From contig CAMAPN010000009.1 in NCBI GenBank assembly GCA_945860275.1, positions 1-40,251 of the forward strand: a DNA stretch of 40,251 nt. The letters are read 5' to 3'. The notes under the pieces are model-generated. The model saw only the letters and a program-made list of their open reading frames with translations, made no database searches and had not been told where the DNA came from. Shown here piece after piece: positions 7,652 to 16,548 of this stretch (the stretch's first letter is position 1; each line of letters starts with the position of its first letter). A program made the position numbers and the translations under genes. This stretch comes from Bifidobacterium breve (GTDB taxonomy: Bacteria; Actinomycetota; Actinomycetes; Nanopelagicales; Nanopelagicaceae).

Positions 7652-8839
7652 ATGGGGCGTTACAACGCCTTCACCTTCCCCTACACCTTCTTTCGCGAAC
7701 GCGCCTCGACGGTAATTCCCCAGCTACGCGAAGTGGGCTTTACCGGAATTAACCTCGCGCTCAACTATCACGCAAGCCGTGACTTCCTTATTCGTCAAGG
7801 GCCAGCGCTTGAATATCTTGCCGATGGTTTTCATTACTATCGCCCCAATTATTCAAAGTATCCAATAGGGGCAATCACTCCCCATGAGTCAGACACCCTC
7901 CCCGATAATCGAGCGCTTGAGGAAGTTCTCGAAGCAGCGGCAACCGAAAACTTTGAAATTAATGCGTGGGCCGTCTTTATGCATAACTCAGCAATTGGAA
8001 TCCGTCATCCTGAGGCTACCGTTACTAATTGCTTTGGCAATCGCTTCATTTCGGAGCTCTGCCCGAGTAGTCCAATGATTGCCGGTTACATCTCTGGGCT
8101 GACCGCCGACCTCAGCTCGCGCGGCATAACTACCCTTGCCATTGAATCGCTCCACTTCCATGGCGCACACCACGGCGAGCACCATGAGCGTTTCTTTCTC
8201 GACATGGGCCCGGTGACAGCTTTTTTGCTCTCGCTCTGCTTCTGCCAATGGTGTATCTCGCTATTCTCCGGCGATGGCCACGCTCTGAAAAATAAGGTGG
8301 CCGAACTCTTACAACCGTTCCTGTCAGATAGCGATCCCTGGCTCACGCTCCCGCTAACGAAAACCACTCTTGGTGAAATCTGCGGAGTTGAACTGCTCGA
8401 ATACCTCTCCTCACGAGAGGTGGTTATCGCGCAGCGCTATAAAGAAGTTTCCGAGATTGCCACAAGCCATAATGTGCAAACCAAGTTCATTGATCAGGCT
8501 CCTCTGATTGATGGTTCTGATAGCGCTCCCCTAGCCAAGAGCTGGCAAGTGGGCATTAATAACGCGCTAGTCGACCAACATATTGATGTGTACGAGCCCT
8601 TGATTTATCGAAAAGGTGCGCAGGAGGTAAGCGAGGTTGCAGCACATTATCGAAGTGAGCTCACAAGTGATATCACCGCAATATTACGCCCGACATTTCC
8701 CGATAATTTGAGCGAGCAGTCTCTCACTGAAAAAGTAGCAGCACTTCGAGCGTCAGGAATTTCAGATATTGATTTCTATCTTCTTGATGCGATGCGCCCA
8801 CGCGATGTGGAATGGATTAAGCGAGCTCTTACTTCTTAA
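7652..8839 (+). CDS. Uncharacterised TIM-barrel/glycosidase-like protein linked to a sugar importer
   Basis: I do not recognise this 395-residue protein with certainty. It has no signal peptide or membrane segment. Its alternating strand/helix pattern suggests a TIM barrel. Distinct features are a histidine-rich stretch (His168, 170, 173, 174, 177 and 178) and a CFCxxC motif (196-201). Cys motifs of that type occur in several glycoside-hydrolase-like barrel families, so a sugar-acting enzyme, perhaps metal-bound, is reasonable but unproven. It begins two bases after the permease stop, so it is co-transcribed with the importer and likely acts on the imported compound. Its 3' end overlaps the convergent SDR gene by 11 bases. 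Confidence 0.75.
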   Translation: MGRYNAFTFPYTFFRERASTVIPQLREVGFTGINLALNYHASRDFLIRQGPALEYLADGFHYYRPNYSKYPIGAITPHESDTLPDNRALEEVLEAAATENFEINAWAVFMHNSAIGIRHPEATVTNCFGNRFISELCPSSPMIAGYISGLTADLSSRGITTLAIESLHFHGAHHGEHHERFFLDMGPVTAFLLSLCFCQWCISLFSGDGHALKNKVAELLQPFLSDSDPWLTLPLTKTTLGEICGVELLEYLSSREVVIAQRYKEVSEIATSHNVQTKFIDQAPLIDGSDSAPLAKSWQVGINNALVDQHIDVYEPLIYRKGAQEVSEVAAHYRSELTSDITAILRPTFPDNLSEQSLTEKVAALRASGISDIDFYLLDAMRPRDVEWIKRALTS

Positions 8840-9596
8840 TCCAAGGGATTCGCTTTGGAGTAAAGCCGCCGTCAATGGTGAGAATCTCGCCAGTGATGTA
8901 GCTAGCATCATCCGAGAGAAGGAACTTAACTCCTCGAGCAATCTCATCTGGCTCGCCGAAACGATTCATCGCATGCATCCCCTGAATGGATGGATCCAAA
9001 TACCCATTCTTCGTGGCATTTACGACCAGTGGCGTATTGATATAGCCAGGAGCAATTGCATTGATGCGGATTCCAAATTCTGCCCATTCCACAGCAAGGG
9101 TACGAGTGATGGCATCGATACCTGATTTCGCAACCGAGTAGGGCAACCTGCGCGGCCATCCAAAATTATGCGCCAGCGATGAGAAGTTTACGAATGCGCC
9201 TGGCTTTTCATGTTTGATCAGATAGCGGGCTACTGCTTGGTTCATAAAGAAATGGCCATCAAGGTGAACATCAAGTACCTCGTGCCATTGCTCTGGGGTC
9301 ATATCAATGCTCGCATGATTGGTGCTATTGCCCGCACAGCACACAAGACCAGAGATATCTCCAGCCCACTCGAGAGTTTTTCCGACTACAGCGGCCGCTC
9401 CGATGTCGGTGGTAATCACTGATTCAATAAATAGCGCACGCCCTGGGAACTTCTTGGCCAGCTCCTCGAAGCCACCAATTTTTAAATCGGCGGAGACAAC
9501 TTTTACGGTGGGCCAATCCGTAAGCAATCGCTCTGCTGAGGCAAGACCAATTCCGCTGCCGCCACCAGTGATGATTACCGTTGAATGCTCAGCCAT
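8829..9596 (-). CDS. SDR-family NAD(P)-dependent oxidoreductase
   Basis: A 255-residue classical SDR. It shows TGGGSGIG (10-17), Ser139/140, Tyr153 and Lys157 (YSVAK) and the C-terminal IDGGF. CCAG (86-89) replaces the usual NNAG, a mild variation. It begins two bases after the stop of the RidA-like gene at 9599 and is the last gene of the minus-strand operon that runs from 15528. Substrate is unknown. Its partners suggest oxidation or reduction of a sugar or hydroxy-acid intermediate. Confidence 0.88.
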   Translation of the reverse strand: MAEHSTVIITGGGSGIGLASAERLLTDWPTVKVVSADLKIGGFEELAKKFPGRALFIESVITTDIGAAAVVGKTLEWAGDISGLVCCAGNSTNHASIDMTPEQWHEVLDVHLDGHFFMNQAVARYLIKHEKPGAFVNFSSLAHNFGWPRRLPYSVAKSGIDAITRTLAVEWAEFGIRINAIAPGYINTPLVVNATKNGYLDPSIQGMHAMNRFGEPDEIARGVKFLLSDDASYITGEILTIDGGFTPKRIPWIKK

Positions 9597-9598
9597 GG

Positions 9599-9985
9599 CT
9601 ACTCGACCCAGAGCGTTGCTTCAACTTCAACGCATAGTTCCGGCAACATCAGTCGACTAATCTCAACGAACGAACATGCTGGCAGAATGTTGGCGAAGAA
9701 TTCGCCATGCGCCTTTGCTACTCCCGGCCAATCTTCGATATTGGTGAGAAAGACTCGAGTGCGAATGGTGTTCTCATACGTAGCGCCAAGTTCTTTCACT
9801 GCTTTTTCGATTTCAGCGAGAATGTACTTCATCTGCCCGTAGGCATCATGTGGGTGCATTACCTGGCCATCACGCGTGGTGGCGCTAGTTCCGCTGACCT
9901 CAATCAAATTACCCATTCGAACAGCACGGGAGTATCCAACAATCGGAGCCCAAGGACGATTACCGTCTACGCGACCAATTTCCAT
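9599..9985 (-). CDS. RidA/YjgF family protein lacking the signature arginine
   Basis: A 128-residue protein of the YjgF/YER057c/UK114 (Rid) family. Family members form trimers, and canonical RidA deaminates reactive enamine/imine intermediates. Here the segment that normally reads P-x-x-R-T (the substrate-carboxylate Arg, Arg105 in E. coli RidA) reads LPACSFVEIS, with Cys104 at the Arg position. The VEVEA segment is kept. Rid subfamilies without this Arg lack classical imine deaminase activity, so its function is probably different. It lies between the D-aminoacylase-like gene (23-bp gap) and an SDR gene (2-bp gap). A second, canonical RidA is in the same operon at 12413. Confidence 0.85.
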   Translation of the reverse strand: MEIGRVDGNRPWAPIVGYSRAVRMGNLIEVSGTSATTRDGQVMHPHDAYGQMKYILAEIEKAVKELGATYENTIRTRVFLTNIEDWPGVAKAHGEFFANILPACSFVEISRLMLPELCVEVEATLWVE

Positions 9986-10008
9986 TTCGTGGAAACCTCT
10001 CTCATAAA

Positions 10009-11601
10009 TTATTTCTGCAATGAATTTCGTACTGCACGCCCTGGAAGATTATCCGTTCGAACTCCATCCCACAATGTTGGTGTTCCGTCTATCCAAACAT
10101 TGACGAAACCAGCAGCTGGAACTCTTGGTGATTCATACGTTGATCGATCAATGACTGAATCTCGGTGTAGAAGAACCAGATCTGCTCGATAACCCTTCTT
10201 CACCAATCCACGGTCTGCCAAACCCAATCGACGTGCCGGACGCCCGGTCATTCGTGCTACTGCACCTTCAAAGCTCAGTACGCGCTCATCCCGACCATAG
10301 ACACCTAAGTAACGAGCGAATGTCCCATACCCGCGAGGATGTGGGCGGTTGCCTACAAGAATGCCATCGCTGCCCGCCATATGTTTCGGGTGCGCCATGA
10401 TGGAGCGGACATTTGGTTCATGTCCTCCATGAAGGACTGCGGAAACTTTGTAGTTTTCCGCATCTAGGAAATCCAGATAGAACTCGACTGGATCTTTGCC
10501 GGCACGTTTTGCCGCTTCGTCAAAGCGCATTCCAACGAATTCGAGCGATTTTTCAACGCCAGCAATAACAATGGTTTCGAAATTCAGAATATTCCCATGG
10601 GCGCCATCAGAACCGGTGACCATCAGTTCATGGATAACTTTCTTTCGCACCTCAGGTTCACGAAGTCGCATTCGCATCGTTTCGATTCCCCCTGCTTGCA
10701 CCCATGATGGCAAGAGCGCATGCAGATATGTCATGCCAGCTAAATATGGATAGCTATCCAAGGTGATATCTACCCCGGATCGTTCAGCCTGGGAAATGAG
10801 GTCAAATAACAACTCTGTTTTCCCATGATATTGCGGAGAGCTCATATGGCAATGTGTCAGATGGAGCGGCGCACCAGAGGAATGGGCGATTTCAATGCAA
10901 TCAGTCACCGCTTGCAGGAAGTCGCGGCCGTAGTTTCGATGGTGCGGGCAGTAGTAACCGCCAAACTTTGCCACTACAGAGTTCAATGCGATTAACTCAT
11001 TATCATCTGCATACATTGCCGGTGTATACGTTAGTCCCGCAGAGAGCCCCATTGCGCCCTCTTTCATACCTTGCTCGACGATTGCCTGCATCGACTTTAA
11101 TTCGTCAGCAGTGGCAACCCCTGGTTCACTCCCCTTCACTAGCATCCGCACATTTCCATGTGGAATCAGATAGGCAACGTTCACAGCGGCGCCGTTGTCG
11201 ACATAGGTTAAATACTCAGCAACTGACTTGAAGTTCCAATTGATATTTGTTGGATTTCCATTCCAGCCAAAGAGCTGTTCGCGAATCTCCTGTTGCGTCT
11301 GCTCGTTAGTTGGCGCGTAACTCAAGCCATCTTGTCCAACTACTTCCAGGGTTACCCCTTGGGTTACTTTTGCCAAGTGCTCATGATCGGAAATGACTGC
11401 GAGGTCTGAGTGGGCATGCATATCGATAAAACCAGGAGTAATAGTGAGCTCTGAGCCATCAATTACCTTGCCTCGCTCATCACCTTTAAGGACATCCCCA
11501 ACCGTGGCAATCACGCCATCAATTACTTGAAGATCAGCCTTTACCGCCGGACGTTCACTTCCATCGATAACACTTCCACCACGAATGACAAAGGTGCTCA
11601 A
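10009..11601 (-). CDS. N-acyl-D-amino-acid deacylase-like amidohydrolase
   Basis: A 530-residue metal-dependent hydrolase of the amidohydrolase-3/D-aminoacylase type. It shows the N-terminal beta-sandwich, PGFIDMHAHSD (His62, His64), MGLSAGLTYTP, a mid-protein HLTHCHMS histidine motif, and a late GSDG metal aspartate, followed by the ADLVLLH C-terminal strand. Characterised relatives deacylate N-acyl-D-amino acids, but many annotated members act on other amides or cyclic ureas, so the substrate is open. It overlaps the upstream SDR by four bases (ATGA). Its operon also holds two Rid proteins and two SDRs, which suggests an amine-containing or amide-containing substrate. Confidence 0.85.
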   Translation of the reverse strand: MSTFVIRGGSVIDGSERPAVKADLQVIDGVIATVGDVLKGDERGKVIDGSELTITPGFIDMHAHSDLAVISDHEHLAKVTQGVTLEVVGQDGLSYAPTNEQTQQEIREQLFGWNGNPTNINWNFKSVAEYLTYVDNGAAVNVAYLIPHGNVRMLVKGSEPGVATADELKSMQAIVEQGMKEGAMGLSAGLTYTPAMYADDNELIALNSVVAKFGGYYCPHHRNYGRDFLQAVTDCIEIAHSSGAPLHLTHCHMSSPQYHGKTELLFDLISQAERSGVDITLDSYPYLAGMTYLHALLPSWVQAGGIETMRMRLREPEVRKKVIHELMVTGSDGAHGNILNFETIVIAGVEKSLEFVGMRFDEAAKRAGKDPVEFYLDFLDAENYKVSAVLHGGHEPNVRSIMAHPKHMAGSDGILVGNRPHPRGYGTFARYLGVYGRDERVLSFEGAVARMTGRPARRLGLADRGLVKKGYRADLVLLHRDSVIDRSTYESPRVPAAGFVNVWIDGTPTLWDGVRTDNLPGRAVRNSLQK

Positions 11602-12389
11602 GGTTTACGTCCTTCAATGGTGTTAAACATCGGCGTGTACCCAGCTAGCAATCCGCCATCGACAACTAGTTCCGCACCAGAAATCCACTCGGATCGGTCT
11701 GAGACAAGGAAGAGCACCATCTCGGTAATATCTTTTGGCGTACCCACTCTCCCCATCGGATACCAAGGCTTTAAATCGTCAAAGACTTGTGGGTTCGATT
11801 TTGCTCGCTCAATCCACGCCTCAGTCGCAATCGTTCCTGGGACAACCGTATTGCAGCGCACGCCGTATTCACCATATCGCACCGCCACAGAGCGAGTGAG
11901 TTGATGGACGCCAGCTTTTGCAACCGAGTAAGCATCGCTGCCGAACATGCCCTTTGCATTAACCGTGCCAATGTTAATGATGTTTCCACGTTTGCGATTC
12001 ATAAACATGGGTAGTACCTCTTTGATGCACAGGAATGCGCCAGTTAACGTGATTTTCAGGGAGTTATTCCATGATTCAAGTGAAGTCTCATGGAGTGCTT
12101 CTGCCTCATGGACCATTGCATTGTTCACTAATACATCTATCTCACCAACATCTTGGGCAATCTTCTTGAATGTTGCTTTGACAGCCTGCTCATCACCAAG
12201 GTCAAGCTGATATCCGTACGCCTTACCGCCTTTTTCGTGGATATCACTCAAGGTTTTTGAAAGCGTATTTGGGTCAATCTCGATAAGCGCAACTATCGCT
12301 CCATCGGCACACGCTCTGAGCGCCATTTCTCGACCAATACCTCTACCCGCACCCGTGATGACAATTTTCTTTCCTGCGATATCACTCAT
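11598..12389 (-). CDS. SDR-family NAD(P)-dependent oxidoreductase
   Basis: A 263-residue SDR with TGAGRGIG near residues 12-19, the NNAM variant of NNAG, Tyr154 and Lys158 (YSVAK), and VVDGG near the C-terminus. The usual catalytic Ser position reads Thr142 (NIGTVNA), a conservative change. I chose the ATG at 12389 because AAGGAG ends five bases upstream. A GTG at 12395 overlaps that Shine-Dalgarno and is unlikely. The gene is coupled by ATGA overlap to the downstream D-aminoacylase-like gene, so the two products probably act in one pathway. Confidence 0.87.
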   Translation of the reverse strand: MSDIAGKKIVITGAGRGIGREMALRACADGAIVALIEIDPNTLSKTLSDIHEKGGKAYGYQLDLGDEQAVKATFKKIAQDVGEIDVLVNNAMVHEAEALHETSLESWNNSLKITLTGAFLCIKEVLPMFMNRKRGNIINIGTVNAKGMFGSDAYSVAKAGVHQLTRSVAVRYGEYGVRCNTVVPGTIATEAWIERAKSNPQVFDDLKPWYPMGRVGTPKDITEMVLFLVSDRSEWISGAELVVDGGLLAGYTPMFNTIEGRKP

Positions 12390-12412
12390 CTTCACTCCTT
12401 TAGTAAGCGGAT

Positions 12413-12799
12413 TTACAACGCGACGACAAAATCAATTTCCACAAGTATGTTTGCAAGATCGGATCCCACGGTGGTGCGGACCGGAAATGGCGCTGTGAAA
12501 AATTCTTGATACACCTTGTTGTAAGCAGCAAAATCTCGATTCACGTGCTGCAAATGTGTCGTCACTTTGACTACTTGATCAAGCGTTGCGCCTTTCTCTG
12601 CCAATATCGCTTGCAGATTCTTCAGTACTTGACGGGTCTGATCTTCGATTCCCTCTACTTCGACTCTGTTCGTAACTGGATCGGCAGGACCCATGCCACA
12701 GGTATAGAGAAAACCGTTGGCGACCACGCCATGTGAATAAGCGCCGCCTGGATTTGGTGCGCCATCAGAGAAGAAATGTTCAATTACTGGTTTTGCCAT
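12413..12799 (-). CDS. RidA family enamine/imine deaminase
   Basis: A 128-residue Rid-family protein in which the signature arginine is kept (Arg108 in FPVRTTVG) together with the LVEIDF segment. It is therefore expected to hydrolyse 2-imino acids released by PLP or flavin enzymes, or to act on related reactive intermediates. It starts 12 bases after the glpX stop, and 23 bases separate it from the SDR that follows. It forms a contrast pair with the Arg-less Rid protein at 9599 in the same operon. Confidence 0.9.
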   Translation of the reverse strand: MAKPVIEHFFSDGAPNPGGAYSHGVVANGFLYTCGMGPADPVTNRVEVEGIEDQTRQVLKNLQAILAEKGATLDQVVKVTTHLQHVNRDFAAYNKVYQEFFTAPFPVRTTVGSDLANILVEIDFVVAL

Positions 12800-12811
12800 A
12801 GGTAGCTGCTC

Positions 12812-13780
12812 CTAATTCATTCGCTCGAGTGGATGTTCGGTATCAATCACGCGGATGGTCCGAGATTTACTTCGCATTACTATCGACTGGCTTCGCATGC
12901 CAGCGTTGGTGTAGCGAATTCCTTTAAGTAATTCGCCATCAGTGATGCCAGTTGCAGCAAAGAAATGATCCTCGCCAGATACCAAATCGTTTGTGGTGTA
13001 AACGCGGCTGAGATCAAGTCCTGCCAAATCGGCAGCAGCGCGTTCTTGATCAGAGCGCGGATGAAGCTTTCCTTGGATCTCTCCGCCCATGCATTTCATG
13101 GCACACGCGGCGATGATGCCTTCGGGGGTGCCCCCAATGCCCATCAAAACATCGATGCCAGTCTCTGGCCGAGCGGCCATCACAGCTCCTGCAACATCGC
13201 CATCGGTAATGAACTTGATACGCGCGCCTGCTTCTCGAATCTCAGCGACTAACTGATCATGGCGAGGGCGATCTAGCGTGACCACCGTCAATGAGCTCAC
13301 TGACACTTTCTTTGCTGCAGCGATTGCTCGCAAGTTCTCGCCAGTGCTCTTGTTGATGTCGATCGCACCTGCTGCCTCAGGTCCAACTACCAATTTGTTC
13401 ATGTAGAAGACTGCAGAGGGGTCGAACATCGCACCGCGCGGGGCCACGGCAATGACGCTAATTGCATTACTCATCCCTTTGGCGGTGAGCGTCGTACCGT
13501 CGATGGGATCTACCGCGACATCACATGCCGGACCTGTGCCATCACCGACCTGCTCGCCATTAAAGAGCATCGGTGCTTCATCCTTCTCGCCTTCGCCGAT
13601 AACAACTAAGCCATCCATCGAAACCGAAGAAATCATTCTGCGCATCGCATCTACCGCTGCTTTGTCGGCGAGATTCTTCTCCCCCATACCAATCCAGCGC
13701 GATGCGGCAATGGCAGCAGTCTCAGTGACGCGCACCAATTCCAACGCAAGATTTCGCGAAGAGATTGGTTGGTGACTCAT
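12812..13780 (-). CDS. glpX: Class II fructose-1,6-bisphosphatase GlpX
   Basis: This 322-residue protein hydrolyses fructose 1,6-bisphosphate to fructose 6-phosphate, the committed step of gluconeogenesis. It carries [11 protein letters not shown], the metal-binding [12 protein letters not shown], and [18 protein letters not shown], all typical of GlpX. Length is normal for the family. It sits eight bases after the stop of the IlvD/Edd-type dehydratase gene, within an apparent sugar-acid operon. That suggests its expression is tied to growth on substrates that feed in below hexose phosphate. No strong Shine-Dalgarno precedes the ATG at 13780, and translational coupling to the dehydratase is likely. 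Confidence 0.96.
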   Translation of the reverse strand: MSHQPISSRNLALELVRVTETAAIAASRWIGMGEKNLADKAAVDAMRRMISSVSMDGLVVIGEGEKDEAPMLFNGEQVGDGTGPACDVAVDPIDGTTLTAKGMSNAISVIAVAPRGAMFDPSAVFYMNKLVVGPEAAGAIDINKSTGENLRAIAAAKKVSVSSLTVVTLDRPRHDQLVAEIREAGARIKFITDGDVAGAVMAARPETGIDVLMGIGGTPEGIIAACAMKCMGGEIQGKLHPRSDQERAAADLAGLDLSRVYTTNDLVSGEDHFFAATGITDGELLKGIRYTNAGMRSQSIVMRSKSRTIRVIDTEHPLERMN

Positions 13781-13788
13781 ATCGGTAA

Positions 13789-15528
13789 CTAGTGTGAGTG
13801 TCTGCCGACCCAGTTACCAGAGCTTCCAACGAGGAAGTCAAGATCTGCGCCGTGGTGAGATTGGTTAACGTGATCGAAGTAAAGCTTGACCCAGCCACGT
13901 GGTTCTGGCGAAGTGGGTGGAGACCATTTCTTCTTCCGCTCTTCCAATACTTCTGGAGCCACGAGAAGATCAAGTCGTCGATTGGCCACATCCATTTCAA
14001 TCTCATCGCCAGTCTCAACAAAAGCTAGCGGTCCGCCCACTGCTGCCTCAGGTGATACGTGAAGCACAACAGTGCCGAACGCCGTGCCGCTCATGCGTGC
14101 ATCGGAGATGCGAATCATGTCGGTTATGCCTTTAGCCAAAAGTGACTTCGGCATCGATGCATTCGCAACCTCAGGAAACCCTGGGTATCCCTTCGGGCCT
14201 GCATTTTGAATCACGAGAATGTCATTTTCGTCAACGATGAAATCATCGCGATCTGCATCTTCGACATAATCTTCGATAGCCGAATAGACCAAGGCTTTGC
14301 CACGATGCTTGAGCAGATGTGGTGATGCAGCAGATACCTTAATGACAGCGCCATTGGGAGCAAGCGAACCAAAGAGCACTGCGGTCGCGCCTCCTGGCTT
14401 CTGGAATGGTTCAGCAACAGAGGTGATGACTTCTCGGTTCCAGTTCTTTACCCCTGCGATATTTTCAGCAACGGTCTTTCCAGTGACCGTGATGTGATCG
14501 CGGTGAATCAAGTCGCCAAGTTCTTGCATAATCGCTGGGATACCACCTGCATAATAGAAATCTTCCATCAAGTACTTGCCAGATGGCATGAGATTTGCAA
14601 GCACTGGAAGATCTCTTGTTAATGAATCAAACTCTTTAAGTTCCAAATCAACGCCGATTCGACGTGAGATGGCAAGTAGGTGGACAACTGCGTTGGTAGA
14701 ACCACCAATAGCAGCGACGATCTTGATTGCATTCTCGAAGGCTTTCTTATTGAGAATCTTCGAGAGGGTAAGGCCTTCTTCGACCATCTTCACGATGCGA
14801 CGACCAGCAAGTTGCGCCATCGCATAACGACGGGAATCAACTGCAGGAATTGCAGCGCTACCCGGAAGTTGTAGACCAAGAGCTTCGGTCACTGATGCCA
14901 TTGTGGAGGCAGTTCCCATAGTCATGCAGTGGCCAGCGCTTCGCGACATACATGTCTCGGCCTCGATGAACTCTTCTTCGGTCATGGTGCCTGCACGTAC
15001 TTCTTCAGCAAACTTCCAGGCATCGGTACCAGAACCAATATCTTTGCCGCGGAACTTACCGTTTAGCATCGGACCGCCGGTCATCATCAACGTTGGAATA
15101 TCCACGCTCGATGCACCCATCAACATTCCAGGTGTCGTCTTATCGCAACCTGAAAGGAGTACCACTCCATCCATTGGGTTGGCACGAATCAACTCTTCAG
15201 TTTCTAGTGCGAGCAGATTTCGATACAACATCGTGGTCGGACGCATCGTTACTTCACCTAACGACATCGCAGCGAACTCCAACGGGAATCCACCCATCTC
15301 CCACACGCCACGCTTCACAGACTCTGCTACGCGTCGAAGGTGCGCGTTACATGGAGTGAACTCAGACCATGTGGTACCGATGCCAATCACAGGACGTCCA
15401 TCCATCACATCAGGGGCGAAACCTTGGTTGCGCATCCACGAACGATGAATAAATCCGTTCTTTCCTTCAGCGCCGAACCATTCGCGGCTACGCGCTCCGG
15501 CGGGTTGGGTACGGTGATGTGCTGGCAT
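13789..15528 (-). CDS. IlvD/Edd-family sugar-acid dehydratase (L-arabinonate/aldonate dehydratase-like)
   Basis: A 579-residue iron-sulfur dehydratase of the IlvD/Edd family. Cluster cysteines are visible at Cys60 (TPCNAH), Cys128 (SGCDKTTPG) and Cys201 (AGHCMTMGT). The N-terminal block [18 protein letters not shown] is characteristic of the pentonate/aldonate dehydratase branch rather than biosynthetic IlvD or phosphogluconate dehydratase. It would convert an aldonate to a 2-keto-3-deoxy-aldonate, feeding KdgK/Eda or the KdaD-like enzyme in this window. GGAG six bases before the ATG supports the start at 15528. It is the first gene of the long minus-strand operon and is divergent from the FAH-family gene at 15697, with a 168-bp shared control region. 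Confidence 0.88.
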   Translation of the reverse strand: MPAHHRTQPAGARSREWFGAEGKNGFIHRSWMRNQGFAPDVMDGRPVIGIGTTWSEFTPCNAHLRRVAESVKRGVWEMGGFPLEFAAMSLGEVTMRPTTMLYRNLLALETEELIRANPMDGVVLLSGCDKTTPGMLMGASSVDIPTLMMTGGPMLNGKFRGKDIGSGTDAWKFAEEVRAGTMTEEEFIEAETCMSRSAGHCMTMGTASTMASVTEALGLQLPGSAAIPAVDSRRYAMAQLAGRRIVKMVEEGLTLSKILNKKAFENAIKIVAAIGGSTNAVVHLLAISRRIGVDLELKEFDSLTRDLPVLANLMPSGKYLMEDFYYAGGIPAIMQELGDLIHRDHITVTGKTVAENIAGVKNWNREVITSVAEPFQKPGGATAVLFGSLAPNGAVIKVSAASPHLLKHRGKALVYSAIEDYVEDADRDDFIVDENDILVIQNAGPKGYPGFPEVANASMPKSLLAKGITDMIRISDARMSGTAFGTVVLHVSPEAAVGGPLAFVETGDEIEMDVANRRLDLLVAPEVLEERKKKWSPPTSPEPRGWVKLYFDHVNQSHHGADLDFLVGSSGNWVGRHSH

Positions 15529-15696
15529 TGCGCTCTCCCCCTAGAAACTAGATCGGTCTGGATGTGACCTTTGGAAACCTGCGGCCAAACCTATCGGAGG
15601 AAGGGTGAAAACCCATAAGATTCGAAGGTAGCGGCAAAACCCTGCTAACTTATAAATCCCTGAGTCACCTACCGAACTACCAATGAGGAGTACGCG

Positions 15697-16545
15697 ATGA
15701 AGTTTGCCCGTCTCGGCGCTATCGGCCAAGAAAAGCCCGCTGTAATGGTCTCTGAGAGCGAAGCGGTCTTTGTTGACCATCTCATCTCAGATTGGAACCG
15801 AAGCGAGCTCGAGAAGGGCGCAATCGCGAAAGTGGCCGCTGCTGACCTATCTACGCTACCCCGGGTGAAAGTTTCGGATTACCGAATCGGCTCCCCGTTG
15901 GCGCGACCAACCAACATCATCTGCGTTGGCCTCAACTATGCCAAGCATGCAGCCGAATCAGGCATGACCCCACCGCCAGAGCCAGTGGTCTTTACCAAGG
16001 CGCCCGATACTGCAATCGGTCCAAATGACGACATCATCATCCCGCCCAACAGCCAGAAGACCGATTACGAAGTAGAGATTGCAATTGTCATCGGCAAGAA
16101 GGCTTCCTATATCTCCTCAGTTGACCAAGCTCCTGATTACATCGCTGGGTACACCATCAGTCAGGATGTCAGCGAGCGCCATTGGCAGATTGAGCGCGCC
16201 GGTCAATGGACTAAAGGAAAGTCTTTCCCGACGTTTAATCCGTTTGGACCTGTTGTCGTCACCTCCGATTCTTTCGATCCACATAATGTGCGCGTTTGGT
16301 GCACCGTTGATGGCGAGAAGCGTCAAGATTCGTCAACAAGCGATCTGATCTTCGGAATCAATCACATTGTCTGGTATATCAGCCAATTCATGGAGCTCCA
16401 CCCTGGTGACATCATCAACACCGGAACACCAGAGGGCGTTGGTATGGGATTCAAGCCAGAGAAGTTCCTACGTGCTGGTCAGACCGTTGTCACAGGAATC
16501 GAAGGCATTGGTCAATTCACCAACAAGGTGATTGCCCACAAGTAA
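15697..16545 (+). CDS. Fumarylacetoacetate hydrolase family protein, 2,4-diketo-3-deoxy-L-fuconate hydrolase-like
   Basis: A 282-residue FAH-fold enzyme. Metal ligands are Glu125 and Glu127 (DYEVEIA) and Asp157 (SQDVSERHWQIER). The segment SERHWQIERAGQWTKGKSF is close to that in 2,4-diketo-3-deoxy-L-fuconate hydrolases, which split the diketo acid to pyruvate and lactate. Ureidoglycolate-lyase-like and isomerase members of this family are the alternatives. GAGGAG precedes the ATG. SDR and MR/MLE genes nearby supply the other steps of an oxidative L-fuconate/L-rhamnonate-type route, although no L-fuconolactonase-type gene is seen. Confidence 0.87.
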   Translation: MKFARLGAIGQEKPAVMVSESEAVFVDHLISDWNRSELEKGAIAKVAAADLSTLPRVKVSDYRIGSPLARPTNIICVGLNYAKHAAESGMTPPPEPVVFTKAPDTAIGPNDDIIIPPNSQKTDYEVEIAIVIGKKASYISSVDQAPDYIAGYTISQDVSERHWQIERAGQWTKGKSFPTFNPFGPVVVTSDSFDPHNVRVWCTVDGEKRQDSSTSDLIFGINHIVWYISQFMELHPGDIINTGTPEGVGMGFKPEKFLRAGQTVVTGIEGIGQFTNKVIAHK

Positions 16546-16548
16546 TAG

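Noticed and set aside
9707-10192. Plus-strand open frame of 161 codons spanning the RidA-aminoacylase junction.
   Set aside because: Covers parts of two well-supported minus-strand genes and has no motif or ribosome site.
14903-15448. Long plus-strand open frame of 181 codons.
   Set aside because: It is the antisense shadow of the IlvD/Edd dehydratase gene; its composition is Ser/Pro/Ile-rich with no motif, while the opposite strand is a clear enzyme.
15571-15641. Four AAACC-type boxes in the divergent region between the dehydratase and FAH-family genes.
   Set aside because: Spacings of 12, 22 and 28 bases are irregular and the core is too short to separate from chance.
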